DNA of 64,000 bases from contig NZ_BFCH01000018.1 of NCBI RefSeq assembly GCF_003112775.1, positions 546,144 through 610,143 of the forward strand, in the 5' to 3' direction. The stretch is from Mycobacterium montefiorense. GTDB lineage: Bacteria; Actinomycetota; Actinomycetes; Mycobacteriales; Mycobacteriaceae. This document shows, one piece after another, positions 34,909 through 48,317 of this stretch. The translations under genes were made by a program, and so were the position numbers. The notes under the pieces were generated by a model. It did not search any database and was not told the DNA's origin. It saw only the letters and a program-made list of their open reading frames with translations. Each line of letters starts with the position of its first letter. The stretch's first letter is position 1.

Positions 34909-36468
34909 GTGATGACGGCGTGGCCACGGATGCGTGCTCGATTAGATTCGATGCCGCTGTCACGGACCGCACTACCCATGCCACTGGGGCTTGCGGTAGC
35001 GGCCGGAGTCATCGCGGCAGAGACTCTCGTGTTGCTTTTGCTCAAGAAGCTCGCCCCTGACAACGCCTTCGGCGTCTTGTATCTGGTGGGTGTCTTGGTC
35101 GTCGCAACAGGCTGGGGCGCCGGTTTGACCGCTGTGATGGCGGTGATAAGCGCGATTGCGTATGACTGTTTCCGTCGCTGGCCGAATATCGGTGCGGCGC
35201 TGACCCAGCTCCAGGACTGGCTCGTATTGTTGGTCTTCGTCGTCGTCGGGCTGGTAGCGCACGCTTTGGCGCGCACCGCACGCACGCGTGCGGCGGAAGC
35301 AGAGGAACGCCGGCAGCAAGCCGAGGCGAGCAGCGAAGCGCTCGGTGCCCTGGCTGACCAACAAGCGGCGCTACGCAGAGTCGCGACATTGGTCGCCCGG
35401 GGAGTCCCGGCATCCGAGATCTTCCCGGCGGTGGCGCATGAGCTGGCGCGCTGCCTCGCGGTTACCGACACGTCGCTCTGGCGCTACGAACCTGACAACA
35501 CCGCCACACTTGTCGCGGCCTTCGACGACCCCGGACAGACGAAGCGCAAGCCAGTGGGCACTCGCTTGCCGCTAGAGGGCGACAACATGGTCAACACGGT
35601 GGCTCACACTGGTAGACCTGCCCGAGTGGATGACAATGAAACAAAGATCGGTGCCATCCCGACGCTCATCCGCGGGCTTGGCTTGCGCTCTGGGGTAGCG
35701 ACGCCGATCTTCGTCGAACGCCGGCTGTGGGGCGCCGCGGTTATCGGATCTCGCCAGGCGGTGCCACTGCCACCGGACACCGAGCAGCGGATCGGCGAGT
35801 TCACCGAACTCGTTGCCACCGCCATCGCCAATGCTGAAGCGCACGCCGCACTCAAAGCCTCACGCGCGCGTATCGTCGCTGCCGCCGATGATGCGCGCCG
35901 GCGTTTGGAGCGAGATCTGCACGACGGCGCGCAACAACGGCTAGTGTCCCTTGCGCTACAGCTAAGCTCCATCGGGGAGGATTTGCCCCCCGAACTCGCC
36001 GCGCTCAAAACACAATTCTCCGAGGCCGTAGCCGAATTAGCCTCGGCGTCAGCGGATCTCCGAGAGATTGCTAGGGGCATTCATCCGGCGATCGTATCCA
36101 TCGGCGGCCTTGGCCCGGCGCTCAAGACGCTCGCACGCCGCTGCACCATCCCGGTCACGCTGCACGCGAAAATCGAAGGCCGAGTATCCGAGCCGGCCGA
36201 AGTCGCCGCGTATTACGTTGTTGCCGAGGCCCTTACCAACGCCAGCCGGCACGCGCAGGCTTCCGGGGTAGATATCGACGCCCAAACCAACGGATCGGAT
36301 CTGGTGCTTTTCATTCGCGACGACGGCGCCGGTGGAGCCGACATCGAAAATGGGTCCGGTCTCATCGGCTTGATCGACCGGCTAGAAGCCCTCGGTGGCC
36401 GCTTGAGCGTGCGGAGCCCTCTGGGCGGCGGCACCACACTGCATGCCACGATCCCAATCTCTGCCTGA
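34909..36468 (+). CDS. Sensor histidine kinase (DUF4118-GAF-HisKA_3)
   Basis: A 519-residue NarL-class sensor kinase. The N-terminus has three to four membrane helices of the DUF4118 type (AAGVIAAETLVLLLLKKLAP; DWLVLLVFVVVGLVAHALA), then a short coiled coil with AEAEERRQQAEASSEALGAL, and a GAF domain (about 165-310). The HisKA_3 phospho-acceptor His is in RRRLERDLHDGAQQRLVSLA, followed by the ATPase N-box EALTNASRHAQA and G-box DDGAGG/GSGLIGLIDR. The start is GTG-ATG at 34909. It forms a pair with the upstream LuxR regulator. The signal is not evident. Confidence 0.9.
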   Translation: MMTAWPRMRARLDSMPLSRTALPMPLGLAVAAGVIAAETLVLLLLKKLAPDNAFGVLYLVGVLVVATGWGAGLTAVMAVISAIAYDCFRRWPNIGAALTQLQDWLVLLVFVVVGLVAHALARTARTRAAEAEERRQQAEASSEALGALADQQAALRRVATLVARGVPASEIFPAVAHELARCLAVTDTSLWRYEPDNTATLVAAFDDPGQTKRKPVGTRLPLEGDNMVNTVAHTGRPARVDDNETKIGAIPTLIRGLGLRSGVATPIFVERRLWGAAVIGSRQAVPLPPDTEQRIGEFTELVATAIANAEAHAALKASRARIVAAADDARRRLERDLHDGAQQRLVSLALQLSSIGEDLPPELAALKTQFSEAVAELASASADLREIARGIHPAIVSIGGLGPALKTLARRCTIPVTLHAKIEGRVSEPAEVAAYYVVAEALTNASRHAQASGVDIDAQTNGSDLVLFIRDDGAGGADIENGSGLIGLIDRLEALGGRLSVRSPLGGGTTLHATIPISA

Positions 36469-36507
36469 AAGATCTGTGCTTACCCAAGTTCTCCGCGGTG
36501 CGTGCCA

Positions 36508-37772
<1,265 letters not shown>

Positions 37773-37832
37773 ATATCGCCGATCTGGTGGCGTGACCGAA
37801 CTCCGCTCCGCGACTACCTTTGTGCCGCTTGT

Positions 37833-40800
37833 TCATTCCCAGATCAAGGCGTTGGGAAGGGAGGTGTCGACACGCCGCAACATCGTATAGCCGACGCCGG
37901 CGATCCCGCGGAAAAGACCAAGATTGAAGCGGCTGATTCCGCTGCTCCATCGGTAGTCGCCACTCGACCCGGCGGTTTGCACAACTTCCAGCAGCCGCTG
38001 GACGGCCTTTTCGCGAAGATCGCTGCAGACAAGCACACCGCCTGCGTCCCAAAAGAATTCGATGCTGCCCAGCGTCCCGCAGCAGAGCGTGTCGGTGGGT
38101 CCCGGCCACCCTCGCTCTGCTCCCGCGAGCGCGCGGCGGATGTCGGTCTGGATGAGTTGGCCACCCAGCGCCGTGTGTTTTTTCATCGCCGTCCGAGCCA
38201 GGCCGATGCCCGGGGCGCCGTTGCACCACTTGCAGCACCATGTGTCGCTGGAGCCGCTCGATGTGTCGGGCCAATTGCTGCGCTCGGCATCAAACGTCGC
38301 GTTCTCAAAGGCAATGCATTCTTCTGCTGCGCAGGCGAACTCCTGGATCCCGGTGGCTGAGGCGAGTGATGCCAATGCGTAGGCGAAGCCCGCCGCCCCA
38401 TGCGGCAAGCCGTTGAGCGGGGTGTCAGAACCGGGCGCGGGCCAGCTGCGGCGGCCTACGGGGCCAACGCGGTGTTCGGCCAGCAGATGCCTTCCGCAAC
38501 TGGTTGCGCGCTCAAGTGCGTCGCCGGAACCGGTCTGGCGGTATAGCCGAAGCAGACCCAAGATAGCGCCCGCACTGCCAGTCAGAACGTCGAGCTGCCG
38601 ATCCGCTGAAATCCCGTCTGGGGTAATCAACTCCGCCGCCCGGTGAGCGTCCGAGAGCAGATCGTCGTCAGCAAGCAGCGCTGAGATTACCGCGAGGCTG
38701 TACACGATCGACCCCAGACCGAGCCCACCGCCCAGACCGAGCAAGCGTGCGATCTGTGAGGGGTTGCGGCCTCGGATGATTGCGCGGAGCCGGGTCAGGG
38801 CTGCGACGGCAAGCGTCATTGATGATGTGCTGTTCCTAACGGCAGCGTGTGCCGCGAGAAACATTGCAATACCGCATGTGCCGTTGTAGAGCTCGTCGCC
38901 GAGGGCGACAAGTTGCGATACCTCGGAGTCGCCGAGCCAGTCCAGGCCAATCCAGGCCGCGCCTGGCCCCTTGAAATGGGCGTGGTCGGATAGCGTTCGG
39001 GCGGCCGCGTCGGCTTCCACGGCGAAGACTTCTTGGCTGGGCGCGCACGTTGTGACAATTCGCTGCAACCGGTTGGGCCCTGAGTCATGCGGTGCTCGTC
39101 TCAGGCTGCAGAGGCTCTGTCGAATTACCTCGGCCTGCCAAGCGATTTCCTCTTCGTCGAGGGCCTGGACGCGGGCGCGCGCACGGTCGAGGCCCGATGT
39201 CCCCTCTACACGAAACGAGGTTCCGGAGGCATCTCGGATTTCGTGACCGTCGCTGGCCGTCACGAAGTGCGGCACGTTCAACTCCACGACAGCTGCCCGC
39301 TCGACGCCTTGCAGCGGCCACAGGGGGTCGAAGTCATGCTGCCAGTCCGCCAGCCTGGCGGTAAAGTCTGCCTGAGCGGACCACATGACACCATCGTCCA
39401 TCGTGCGGTGATCTTTGAGGCGTTGTAGCAGCATGTAGTAGAACCTCGTCGGCCGGGCGACTTTGCGGATCGTCAATCCGGCGAAGCCGTCGAAAAGGTC
39501 TTCCGGGCGCTGCCGTTGCAGGAACATCGCGTACTCGTTGAAACCCAACATGAAGTCGTCGACGTAATCGCCGAGCCGGGCATGATGGCCCTCGACATGC
39601 GGCAGGTTCGAAATCGCGGCAATATCAGCAACTTCCGTCGGCCGCATGGTGTCAGAATTGATACCGGTCCAGATGAGCTTGACGCGTGGAGCGGAGTTCG
39701 AGGTCACTCCACCAATGGAAAAGACTGTGTTGGAATGCTTGCCATAGACGGGAAGCAGACCGATCTCCTGGACCGAGTTGTTGAGCTTTTCCGTCGCGGC
39801 CTGGTGTGCGTGTCCCGCGTCGTCGTCGGCGTCCAGGCCACCGTTTGCTTCAGCGGCCTGAAGGATCATCTCGAGATCGATCGGTACCGGGTGGTCGCCG
39901 GTGGCGATGATGTTTTCTTGATGCATGTCGACGCCGACAAAGCAGTGGAAAAGTGCCAGCCACCCACCGGCGCGGCGGAAGTAACTCTGAAAGCTTTGCG
40001 GCTGTGGGCAACTCGTGTGACTGATGAACTCGGTCCAGCCATAGCCGGCGCGGGACAACACGCGTGCCGCCTTGAGGTCGAACGGAGCCTTGCGGTTCAG
40101 CCTCTCGACCAGTGCGTACCATGCTACGTCGACGGTAAGGTCCTTGGGCTTGTACACAACTCGCGAACCGTCGTCGAAGCGGATGATCCGGACAGTGCGG
40201 CCGAGGTTGTGCGGATCAGAGAGGTCACCATCGATACTGGTTATCTCGCAGCACTTGTCGACTTCAAGCAAGCCGTGACGAATCGCCGGCAAGTCGGTGT
40301 CGAGCCGTGTGATCAGTTCAGCTGATGTGTCGATCCACTGCCGGGCAAGTGAAGCCATCAGCCGCAGCAGGATAGGCTTGTCATCGAACAGGCGACGCAA
40401 TCCGCCTGCCTTCAGCTCAGAAATGAACTCGTCGTAGCGCACTGTCGAGCCGTTCAGCGGCGCCTGTGCGTGATCGACTCGGTCCGGGGTATCGTTGGCG
40501 TCGCTTCGGGCCTTGGCGAAACGTTCGTATATCGCGGGGGCCGCAAGGTGTGACAGCTCGACCAAGAGCGAACGGTGCAGGGATGCGCGCGCCCGGCCGC
40601 CTATGTTCGCCTCCACGTGATTGTCAACAATCGACCAAAGACGCGCGTCCGCGGCGCTGACCACCGATTCCAGCAGATCGGCGAAAGGGCAAGAGTCCGC
40701 TTCGGGGATAAGGGATTTCGCGGGACTGTGCAGCGCTTCGTCAACCCAGACTGCGTCGTCGATCCACGTCGGTGCCGGTTGGGAAGCGTTGCGGCGGACG

Positions 40801-41048
40801 GTGGCGAACTTTGCCAACACGTCTTCGATCGATAGGCCGTCCCGTCCTAGCCGGCGGGCGAACAGCGACCAGTCGCCGCTGGCCGAGGACCGGCACCATG
40901 CCGCGAGACGACGGGCGGCCGACTCGCTGTCGCTCTTTTGGCCGGGTAATTGTTCGAATGCGTCAGACAGCAGCTCGTCGATGGTCGCAGCGCGAGTAAT
41001 TAGGCGCTCGTAAAAAGCTTCCATCTCAATCTCCCGGATTACGCCCAA
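37833..41048 (-). CDS. Class II lanthipeptide synthetase LanM (CCG type)
   Basis: A 1,071-residue bifunctional LanM that would dehydrate Ser/Thr and cyclise with Cys. The N-terminal two-thirds is the DUF4135 dehydratase, with HNLGRTVRIIRFDDGSRVVY and KPKDLTVDVAWY (the phosphate-transfer Lys segment) and FHCFVGVDMHQENI for the active-site region. The C-terminal third is the LanC-like cyclase: LPHGAAGFAYALASL near 883, the zinc Cys in WCNGAPGIGLA near 941, and LCCGTLGSIEF near 989. CCG in place of CHG gives three-Cys zinc ligation, the arrangement found in ProcM-type enzymes with several substrates. ATG at 41048. It lies between the two precursor-peptide repeats. No dedicated LanT protease-exporter is adjacent; the nearest transporter is the MFS gene at 43943. 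Confidence 0.9.
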   Translation of the reverse strand: MGVIREIEMEAFYERLITRAATIDELLSDAFEQLPGQKSDSESAARRLAAWCRSSASGDWSLFARRLGRDGLSIEDVLAKFATVRRNASQPAPTWIDDAVWVDEALHSPAKSLIPEADSCPFADLLESVVSAADARLWSIVDNHVEANIGGRARASLHRSLLVELSHLAAPAIYERFAKARSDANDTPDRVDHAQAPLNGSTVRYDEFISELKAGGLRRLFDDKPILLRLMASLARQWIDTSAELITRLDTDLPAIRHGLLEVDKCCEITSIDGDLSDPHNLGRTVRIIRFDDGSRVVYKPKDLTVDVAWYALVERLNRKAPFDLKAARVLSRAGYGWTEFISHTSCPQPQSFQSYFRRAGGWLALFHCFVGVDMHQENIIATGDHPVPIDLEMILQAAEANGGLDADDDAGHAHQAATEKLNNSVQEIGLLPVYGKHSNTVFSIGGVTSNSAPRVKLIWTGINSDTMRPTEVADIAAISNLPHVEGHHARLGDYVDDFMLGFNEYAMFLQRQRPEDLFDGFAGLTIRKVARPTRFYYMLLQRLKDHRTMDDGVMWSAQADFTARLADWQHDFDPLWPLQGVERAAVVELNVPHFVTASDGHEIRDASGTSFRVEGTSGLDRARARVQALDEEEIAWQAEVIRQSLCSLRRAPHDSGPNRLQRIVTTCAPSQEVFAVEADAAARTLSDHAHFKGPGAAWIGLDWLGDSEVSQLVALGDELYNGTCGIAMFLAAHAAVRNSTSSMTLAVAALTRLRAIIRGRNPSQIARLLGLGGGLGLGSIVYSLAVISALLADDDLLSDAHRAAELITPDGISADRQLDVLTGSAGAILGLLRLYRQTGSGDALERATSCGRHLLAEHRVGPVGRRSWPAPGSDTPLNGLPHGAAGFAYALASLASATGIQEFACAAEECIAFENATFDAERSNWPDTSSGSSDTWCCKWCNGAPGIGLARTAMKKHTALGGQLIQTDIRRALAGAERGWPGPTDTLCCGTLGSIEFFWDAGGVLVCSDLREKAVQRLLEVVQTAGSSGDYRWSSGISRFNLGLFRGIAGVGYTMLRRVDTSLPNALIWE

Positions 41049-41241
41049 CCGGCAGCGTCTGCAGCCGGCCAGCCAGCTACGAACTACGGCAACAGTACCT
41101 AACGGTCGCGTCGACGCTCGGATAAGACGGATTATCTATTGCCTGACTCCCGACCCACGCACATCATTCCCCGCTCGACCGAAAGGCCTGCGGGGAATGA
41201 TGTCCACCAAAATCGGATAGCCCCGCAATGAGGCTAATCAG

Positions 41242-41533
41242 GAAGTTCCGTCACTTAGCCGTAGGCGTCAATATGGTGGCCACTACGCGCATGGCGCCGG
41301 CACTTTCCAATGCCTCATCCGAACAGCTGGGGGTCAGGACGTCATCGATGCGGTCGAAGGTAAACACTGCGCTCATGTCGATCTTCTTTCGTTGAGTTGG
41401 TGGAGCCGCACATAGCGGCCCAGAAGTGGGCTTTATGTGAACTCCTGAACGCCACGACGGTAGCCCGACACGATCGCTCTTGGCCGCCCTGCTGTCGGGG
41501 TTCTTGCCCCCCTGCTACCTGATATTCGGCAGG
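41242..41533. repeat. 292-bp long repeat, copy B
   Basis: Second copy of the repeat at 37480-37772, same orientation, upstream of lanM. The match stops sharply at GATATTCGGCAGGTTT. It carries precursor gene B and the same upstream region, including GGGCTACCGTCGTGGCGTTC on the minus strand. Confidence 0.9.
41251..41376 (-). CDS. Putative RiPP precursor peptide B (41 residues)
   Basis: A paralogue of peptide A with four substitutions (Thr3Ala, Gly8Asp, Ile13Val, Gln37Thr). It begins MSAVFTFDRIDDVLTPSC, has the identical SDEALESAGA, and ends MRVVATILTPTAK, so its core gains a third Thr. Same AAAGAAG ribosome-site spacing. It lies about 200 bases upstream of lanM on the same strand and could be cotranscribed with it. 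Confidence 0.65.
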   Translation of the reverse strand: MSAVFTFDRIDDVLTPSCSDEALESAGAMRVVATILTPTAK

Positions 41534-41695
41534 TTTCAGAGGCGCACCGCAAGGCATGAGCGCGCATATTTAGATCGGACACACCCGACTTGGCACGTAT
41601 TTCCGTGTCAGCACCTGTTGATCGGCCGTTGATGGCGACGGTGCCGCATCAGCCAACACCCGAACAAGTCTCTGCGACTAGGACACGACTCCTAG

Positions 41696-43936
<2,241 letters not shown>

Positions 43937-43942
43937 CTGATC

Positions 43943-45595
43943 ATGGCGACCGACCCGGCACGCGTCAACAACTCAGAGCGATGGCGCGTTACAAACCCCT
44001 GGCACACGCTGTGGGCGATGATGGTCGGCTTCTTCTTGATCATGGTCGACTCGACGGTCGTTCCCGTCGCAAACCTGACCATCATGGCCGACTTGCGCAT
44101 CGGGTACGACACCGTGATCTGGGTGACCAGTGCCTACTTGCTGGGCTATGCGGTGGTGTTGCTGGTGGCCGGCCGACTCGGTGACAGGTACGGGCCTAAG
44201 AACCTCTACCTGATCGGTCTGGCGGTGTTCACCGTCGCCTCGATGTGGTGTGGGTTGTCTGGCAGCGCCGCCATGCTGATTGCCGCGCGAGTCGTACAGG
44301 GGGTCGGCGCCGGGCTGCTGACCCCGCAGACGTTGTCGACGATCACCCGGATATTCCCGACGCACCGCCGCGGTGCCGCGATCAGCGCATGGGGTGCCAC
44401 CGCCGGCGTCGCCAGCTTGGTGGGGCCGCTGGCCGGGGGCGCGCTGGTCGGTGAGCTGGGTTGGCAGTGGATCTTCTTCATTAACATCCCCATCGGCATC
44501 ATCGGCCTGGTGCTGGCCTTTTCGCTGGTCCCGGTGCTACCCACCTACCCGCACCGATTCGACCTGATTGGTGTCGCGCTATCCGGGGTGGGCATGTTTC
44601 TCATCGTCTTCGGGCTGCAGCAGGGCGAGTCCGCTGACTGGGCGCCGTGGATCTGGGCGACGATCGTTGGCGGCGCCGGGTTCTTGGCGACGTTCACCTG
44701 CTGGCAGTCATTCAACAGCCGCGAGCCGCTCATCCCGCTGGAGATCTTCCGTCACCGGAACTTCAGCCTGTGCAACGTCGGGGTGGCGATTACGGCGTTC
44801 GCAACAACGGGAATGGTGCTGCCGATGACGTTCTATGCGCAGGCGGTGTGCGGGCTGTCGCCGATGCGCACGGCCCTGCTAATGGCGCCGATGGCGATCA
44901 CGAACGGTGTATTCGCGCCATTGGTCGGCAGGATCTCCGATCGGTTCCATCCGCGGCCGGTGATCGGTTTCGGTTTTTCGGTGCTGGTGATCTCGATAAC
45001 GTGGCTTTCGTTCGAGATGGCCCCGGGCACGCCGATTTGGCGGCTGGCGTTACCGTTCAGCGTCATTGGTGTCGGGATGGAGTTCGTGTGGTCTCCGCTG
45101 GCCGCCACCGCGACCCGCAGCTTGCCGCCGCACCTGGCCGGCGCGAGCGCTGGGGCTTATAACGCGGTCCGCCAGCTTGGCGCCGTGCTCGGGAGTTCGG
45201 CCATGGCCGCGTTCATGACATCGCGGATCAGTGCAGAGATGCCGCACGGCGGGCATGCCCCCGCTGGGGACGGTGGTGCCGCCGCCTTGAAACTGCCCGA
45301 GTTCCTGCACGAGCCGTTCTCAGCGGCGATGTCGCAGTCGATCATGCTGCCCGCGTCCATCGCATTGTTGGGCATCGTTGCCGCGCTGTTCTTAGTCGGC
45401 TTCGCGCCTTTGGTATTGACCCGGCAAGGCAACGGACAGCCCGGCCAGGTGTCCAACGTCACCACCACACCCGCGAGTCTTTTGAGGTCGTATCCGGCTG
45501 TATCGAACACCGAACACGTTGGCGCATCAAGAAATTCGCACACACCGGACGCCGCTACCGCACCGTACAGATCTGCGCCGGCCAACACGTACTGA
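43943..45595 (+). CDS. MFS transporter, DHA2 (EmrB/QacA) family
   Basis: A 550-residue 14-helix permease. Visible motifs are [18 protein letters not shown] (helix 1), [54 protein letters not shown] (motif C) and [16 protein letters not shown]. The ATG at 43943 is 6 bases after the upstream HD-protein stop, implying one transcript. The last ~55 residues after [11 protein letters not shown] are Ser/Thr/Ala-rich, and the DNA there also reads as a fragment of another gene in a different frame (45481-45650). The native C-terminus has probably been replaced. It could export the product of the nearby peptide locus, but that is speculative. Confidence 0.87.
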   Translation: MATDPARVNNSERWRVTNPWHTLWAMMVGFFLIMVDSTVVPVANLTIMADLRIGYDTVIWVTSAYLLGYAVVLLVAGRLGDRYGPKNLYLIGLAVFTVASMWCGLSGSAAMLIAARVVQGVGAGLLTPQTLSTITRIFPTHRRGAAISAWGATAGVASLVGPLAGGALVGELGWQWIFFINIPIGIIGLVLAFSLVPVLPTYPHRFDLIGVALSGVGMFLIVFGLQQGESADWAPWIWATIVGGAGFLATFTCWQSFNSREPLIPLEIFRHRNFSLCNVGVAITAFATTGMVLPMTFYAQAVCGLSPMRTALLMAPMAITNGVFAPLVGRISDRFHPRPVIGFGFSVLVISITWLSFEMAPGTPIWRLALPFSVIGVGMEFVWSPLAATATRSLPPHLAGASAGAYNAVRQLGAVLGSSAMAAFMTSRISAEMPHGGHAPAGDGGAAALKLPEFLHEPFSAAMSQSIMLPASIALLGIVAALFLVGFAPLVLTRQGNGQPGQVSNVTTTPASLLRSYPAVSNTEHVGASRNSHTPDAATAPYRSAPANTY

Positions 45596-45650
45596 CTGCC
45601 GTCGACCCCCTACCCGAGGACCTCCGCGACGCGATCACCCGTCGAAAGTC
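45481..45650 (+). pseudogene. Unidentified gene fragment overlapping the transporter end
   Basis: In the frame starting at 45481 the DNA reads [20 protein letters not shown], then [20 protein letters not shown] and VDPLPEDLRDAITRRK. This looks more like conserved protein than the transporter tail read from the same bases. I do not recognise the family. It has no start or normal end and is best seen as debris of an earlier gene joined to the transporter. Confidence 0.4.
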
Positions 45651-45731
45651 TTCGAAAGTCGTTGCGCCGATTGATTTTCACAACGCCTGCGGAAAACACC
45701 AATCATTCGGAATTGGGTGGGGAGATCGCCA

Positions 45732-47087
45732 TCATCGCGGCTCAATCCACAGCTGAAGTCGACGAGGCACAGGTACTGGCCGCAGCCCCAGCGCCACCGT
45801 GGCGCCGCGGTCCCGCTCGGCATTCTCGTCGACCGGCCGCACCCGGTAACCGCCGAACAACGCGGCGAGCACGGCCCTCATCTCGCCTTGAGCGAACGTG
45901 GCACCGAGACAACGGCGAACACCGCCACCGTAAGGGATCCAGGCATACATCCCGCCGTGCTCCTCGAGGAACCGCTCAGGACGGAACCGTTGTGGATCAG
46001 GGTAGATTTCCGGGCGCCGGTGCATCAGATAGATCGAGGGCACCACGGTCACCCCGGCCGGCAACGGCGCGCCGCCGATTTCCATCGGTGCCTTCAGACG
46101 CCGCGCGACCAGTGAGAACACTGGCCGCAAGCGCAACGTCTCCTTCACGACGGCGTCGATGAACTCGTGCCGGCCGGCCTGGATCTCTTCAATAAGCCGG
46201 GACTGCACGTCGGGATGGCGGACCACCCACTCCACCGCCGACGCGAGCGCGGTCGCCGTGGATTCGTGACCGGCCAACAGCAGCGTCATTAATTCATCAC
46301 GAATCTCGACATCGCTCAACGGCTGGCCATCCGCGTTCCGGGCCCGCAGCAGCACGGACAGAACGTCGGTGCGTTCATCCAGGTCGTCCGCTCGACGTCG
46401 GTCACCGATCTCGGCGTAGAGCAAGCGGTCGACGCCGCTGAGCAACTTGCGTGTCAGCGCCGACCTTATCCGCTGGGGGCTGAGGACCAGCAAGAGCAGC
46501 CGGCCTGGAGTACCCACCGTCGTCGTCAGCATCCGCACCAGTTCCGCTCGCAGCGGGTGGTGTGCACCGTCTGAAAGTCCGAACACCGCGCGCAGAATGA
46601 CCTCCAGCGTCAACGCCTGGATTCGAGGGTGCACTTGCACCGGTTCGCCGCGGGGCCAGCGCGCGATTTCAGTTTCGGCGATAGCTGTCATCGTGTCCGC
46701 GTAGGACCGCAAGTGGGTGCCGCGAAACGGCGGCACCAGCAGCTGACGCTGTTCCCTATGTGCGTTTCCATCGAGAAGGAGCACCGAGTTCGCGCCCACC
46801 ACCGGCAACAGGATGCGATTTGCCTCCCCAGCCTGCAGCAGCTCCGGCGGCCCCGTGAAGACCTGCTTAACGGCATCCGGATGGGACACCATCACCCAGG
46901 TCCCTTCACCGGCCAGCCTTAGTGTGAACGTGTCGCCGTAGCGAGCCGCCGAACGCTCCATGAACCTCCAGGGGCTGGCTATCCACGCCGCGGTCTGAAC
47001 GCTGACCGGGAGTCGGGGACCGGGCGGCAGCCCGCCGATAGTCACGCGATTACCCGCAACTCGGACGCTGGTAATGATCTGACCCAC
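45732..47087 (-). CDS. Cytochrome P450 (CYP135/138-like)
   Basis: A 451-residue heme monooxygenase. The usual landmarks are intact: N-terminal GLPPGPRLPVSVQTAAW, I-helix LLAGHESTATALAS with the acid-alcohol pair, K-helix KETLRLRP, the PERF segment FRPERFLEE and the heme-thiolate loop IPYGGGVRRCLGATFAQ. No membrane anchor is evident, as in other bacterial P450s. The GTG at 47087 is a possible start, but a downstream start closer to GLPPGPR may be used, since the first ~17 residues overlap another small frame. Its upstream region is a partial copy of the lanthipeptide repeat, so the P450 may share its regulation. Substrate unknown. Confidence 0.9.
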   Translation of the reverse strand: MGQIITSVRVAGNRVTIGGLPPGPRLPVSVQTAAWIASPWRFMERSAARYGDTFTLRLAGEGTWVMVSHPDAVKQVFTGPPELLQAGEANRILLPVVGANSVLLLDGNAHREQRQLLVPPFRGTHLRSYADTMTAIAETEIARWPRGEPVQVHPRIQALTLEVILRAVFGLSDGAHHPLRAELVRMLTTTVGTPGRLLLLVLSPQRIRSALTRKLLSGVDRLLYAEIGDRRRADDLDERTDVLSVLLRARNADGQPLSDVEIRDELMTLLLAGHESTATALASAVEWVVRHPDVQSRLIEEIQAGRHEFIDAVVKETLRLRPVFSLVARRLKAPMEIGGAPLPAGVTVVPSIYLMHRRPEIYPDPQRFRPERFLEEHGGMYAWIPYGGGVRRCLGATFAQGEMRAVLAALFGGYRVRPVDENAERDRGATVALGLRPVPVPRRLQLWIEPR

Positions 47088-47229
47088 ACGTAGAGCTCAT
47101 GTGAAAACTGGTGTCGGTCAGGCGTGTGACGCTCGAGCAATTCCTGGTAATTGAGTGATCGGAGAAAGTCGCCGATTCATCAGAAATCCGTATGCCGTCA
47201 TCGCAGTCCGGGACAATAACTAAGCCCAT
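47050..47229 (-). CDS. Possible 59-residue Ser/Thr/Cys-rich peptide behind a third repeat leader
   Basis: The ATG stands exactly where peptides A and B start relative to the conserved upstream DNA (GGGAAGATCGAC before it). The coding sequence then diverges: MGLVIVPDCDDGIRISDESA, TFSDHSITRNCSSVTRLTDT, ending SFHMSSTCGSDHYQRPSCG. It has four Cys and 17 Ser/Thr, which would suit a lanthionine-forming enzyme, but no clear double-glycine leader. The 3' end overlaps the proposed P450 start by 38 bases. It may be a diverged precursor, a decayed copy or a chance frame. Confidence 0.35.
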   Translation of the reverse strand: MGLVIVPDCDDGIRISDESATFSDHSITRNCSSVTRLTDTSFHMSSTCGSDHYQRPSCG

Positions 47230-47360
47230 GTCGATCTTCCCTCATCGAATTGGTGGAGCTGCACATAGCGGCGCAAAAAAAGGCGTTATGTGAACATCTG
47301 AACGCCACAACACGGTAGCCCGACAGATACACCGTTCGCCCCCCTGCTGCCCCGTATAAC
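47226..47360. repeat. Partial third copy of the lanthipeptide repeat (upstream side)
   Basis: Similar to the non-coding side of the repeats at 37612-37745 and 41374-41505, with shared blocks CATGTCGATCTTC, TTGGTGGAGCTGCAC, CTGAACGCCAC and GGTAGCCCGACA. It includes the presumed promoter, leader and ribosome site but stops being similar at the ATG. Confidence 0.75.
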
Positions 47361-47478
47361 GCTGTTACCGGCAGCCTCCATCAGGGCATGGCGCTGGAGA
47401 CCCGCCTCTTCCCCGCGGTGGCATAAAGCCTGCTTACCACGGACCGGACGACGCAGTGGAACACAATTTGCGGCCGGC

Positions 47479-48153
47479 TTACGGCTCAAAGGCCGGAAGA
47501 ATAGAGCCCGAATCGCGGATCTCCCAAATGCTGGCTTTGGTGATGCCGTCAAAATTTATCTTGTCCAACGTTGCTTTCGAGTACGTGAGGTCGATGGCAA
47601 CCCGAGTTGACGTATTGCCGTACGGGTCGGTCATCGGGAAGGTGCCCTGAATGTTCACCGCGGAAGCGTCTGGATAGGTCGCTCGCGCGTACTTCAGAAT
47701 AGTGATGGTGTCGAGCCGCGCACCGTCCCTGATCATCTGCTCGGTGTAGTTGTCGCGAATGGCGAATCGGGCGTCGACCACGTCGCCGTTTGGGCCCGGA
47801 GCAGTGCTGAAGGTGACTCCGTCCGGCTTCTTGGGGCTAGCCGGTGTCGACGGCGCCACCTGACTCGTCGTCAGCGTCGGCGCCGTGGTCGAAGTGCTAG
47901 ACGAGGATTCTTTCTTGTCGTCAAAATTCCAGCTTTTGCCAACGATGAAGAAGAGAACTATCGCAGCGAGAGCCGCCAGGACCAGGGCCGCTTTTCCGGA
48001 GCCGCCCTTTTTCGGCGGATCCGTGGCGAAGGCCCACTCTCCGGTCCAATTTTTGCCGTCGAAGTACCGCTGCAATCCATGGCCTACCCCCGCGGGATCG
48101 GGGTACCAGCCCGGCGCCGAGCCGCGAGGAGGCGGCGCCTGTTCAGATGGCAT
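47479..48153 (-). CDS. DUF2510-domain single-pass membrane protein
   Basis: A 224-residue mycobacterial envelope protein. A DUF2510 motif lies at the N-terminus (GWYPDPAGVGHGLQRYFDGK, then NWTGEW). A membrane helix at about 58-75 (AALVLAALAAIVLFFIVG) follows, then a Ser/Thr/Pro-rich linker and an extracytoplasmic alpha/beta domain (DARFAIRDNYTEQMIRDGA). With the DUF2510 in the cytoplasm, the C-terminal domain would face outward. It stands alone on the minus strand. Function unknown. Confidence 0.8.
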   Translation of the reverse strand: MPSEQAPPPRGSAPGWYPDPAGVGHGLQRYFDGKNWTGEWAFATDPPKKGGSGKAALVLAALAAIVLFFIVGKSWNFDDKKESSSSTSTTAPTLTTSQVAPSTPASPKKPDGVTFSTAPGPNGDVVDARFAIRDNYTEQMIRDGARLDTITILKYARATYPDASAVNIQGTFPMTDPYGNTSTRVAIDLTYSKATLDKINFDGITKASIWEIRDSGSILPAFEP

Positions 48154-48317
48154 CTATCCATTTTCCTTCAGTCCTCGCCATCGCAACCTCTTTCGCCGAC
48201 TGAAGGACTACCCGAAGTCCGGGCGAGGTGAACTGAACATGACCCGGGCGTGACGGTTCGGCACGATGTCCAGCGATTCGATGCGCCGCGGTGTCGGGTG
48301 CAGGCTATGAATCTACG

